From the NCBI GenBank assembly GCA_025642075.2, contig JAODUO010000874.1, forward strand, positions 180,001-244,000: 64,000 nt of DNA. Reading direction: 5' to 3'. Positions within the stretch are counted from its first letter, which is position 1, and the number at the start of each line of letters is the position of its first letter. The notes under the pieces are model-generated. The model saw nothing but the letters and a program-made list of their open reading frames with translations, was not told where the DNA came from and did not search any database. Source of the stretch: Ridgeia piscesae (Eukaryota; Annelida; Polychaeta; Sabellida; Siboglinidae). This document shows positions 63,665 through 64,000 of this stretch, one piece after another. The translations under genes and the position numbers were made by a program.

Positions 63665-64000
63665 AGACTACATGCTCCTCTTGTGGTCTGTGATTTACTG
63701 GGACATGTTGTAAGTGTGGAGGTGTGGTCCTGTGTATTACATTGAGACGTTTTGTAAGTGCGGAGGTGTGGTTCTGTGTGTTGTACTGAGACATGTTGTA
63801 GGTGCAGCGGTGTGGTCCTGAGTGTTGTACTGAGATGTGTTGTAGGTGTGGTCTTGCGTATTGTACTGAGACATGTTGTAGGTGCAGAGGTGTGGTCCTG
63901 TGTGTTGTATTGAGACATGTTGTAGGTGTGGTCTTGCGTGTTGTACTGAGACGTGGTGTAGGTGCAGAGGTTTGGTCATGTGTATTGTACTGAGACGTGT
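63665..64000. repeat. 44/36-bp minisatellite in CSPP1 intron 32
   Basis: Units share TGTACTGAGACATGTTGTAG, then GTGTGGTCCTGTGTGT. Long units carry an extra TGCAGAGG that short ones lack, so 44- and 36-bp units alternate. Continues past the right edge. Confidence 0.92.

Overview
The window is animal nuclear DNA: spliced genes with GT-AG introns, long introns, tRNA-derived SINE-like fragments, LINE and hAT-like remnants, and very abundant micro- and minisatellites. Both recognisable proteins are typical metazoan orthologues. CpG is frequent in the first ~11.8 kb and scarce over most of the rest, which suggests mosaic gene-body methylation as in many invertebrates. I would say a bilaterian invertebrate; I cannot name the species.

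Layout. (1) 477-1858, minus strand: the first two apparent coding exons of an unrecognised gene that runs off the left edge. (2) 1859-7816: intergenic DNA with a TA-flanked inverted-repeat element (2297-2710), long (TA)n and (CA)n tracts, a tRNA-like Pol III relic (4091-4167) and a polypurine tract. (3) 7978-11475, minus strand: a complete five-exon short-chain dehydrogenase, the CBR4 3-oxoacyl-ACP reductase orthologue, 242 residues, with intact cofactor and catalytic motifs. (4) About 11476-11772: a CpG-containing, NRF1-like-site-bearing region, probably a divergent promoter shared by CBR4 and the next gene. (5) 15537-63527 and beyond, plus strand: the CSPP1 orthologue (centrosome and spindle pole associated protein 1). 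I could thread 32 coding exons in a continuous reading frame (1074 codons so far); the 3' end lies outside the window.

The dominant oddity is the CSPP1 introns. Many contain a tandem array of unrelated sequence: 30, 20, 33, 30, 42 (2 x 21), 16, ~40, 23, 21, 19, 17 and 44/36 bp units. Several are kilobases long and several abut splice sites. Units that are multiples of three make giant false ORFs on both strands. In one intron the 21-bp monomer is in register with, and resembles, the exon end plus splice donor itself, so the array may have grown out of a 5' splice site.

Other points: a possible internal promoter and alternative first exon (ATG at 37494, donor after 37499) that would splice in frame to make a short CSPP1 isoform, as known in human; a GC-AG intron; an 11-codon micro-exon; a hAT-like element with an 8-bp target duplication; a long palindromic foldback element; and a LINE fragment splitting a minisatellite. 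CBR4 (mitochondrial fatty-acid synthesis) and CSPP1 (centrosome and cilium) have no known shared pathway; their link here is positional.
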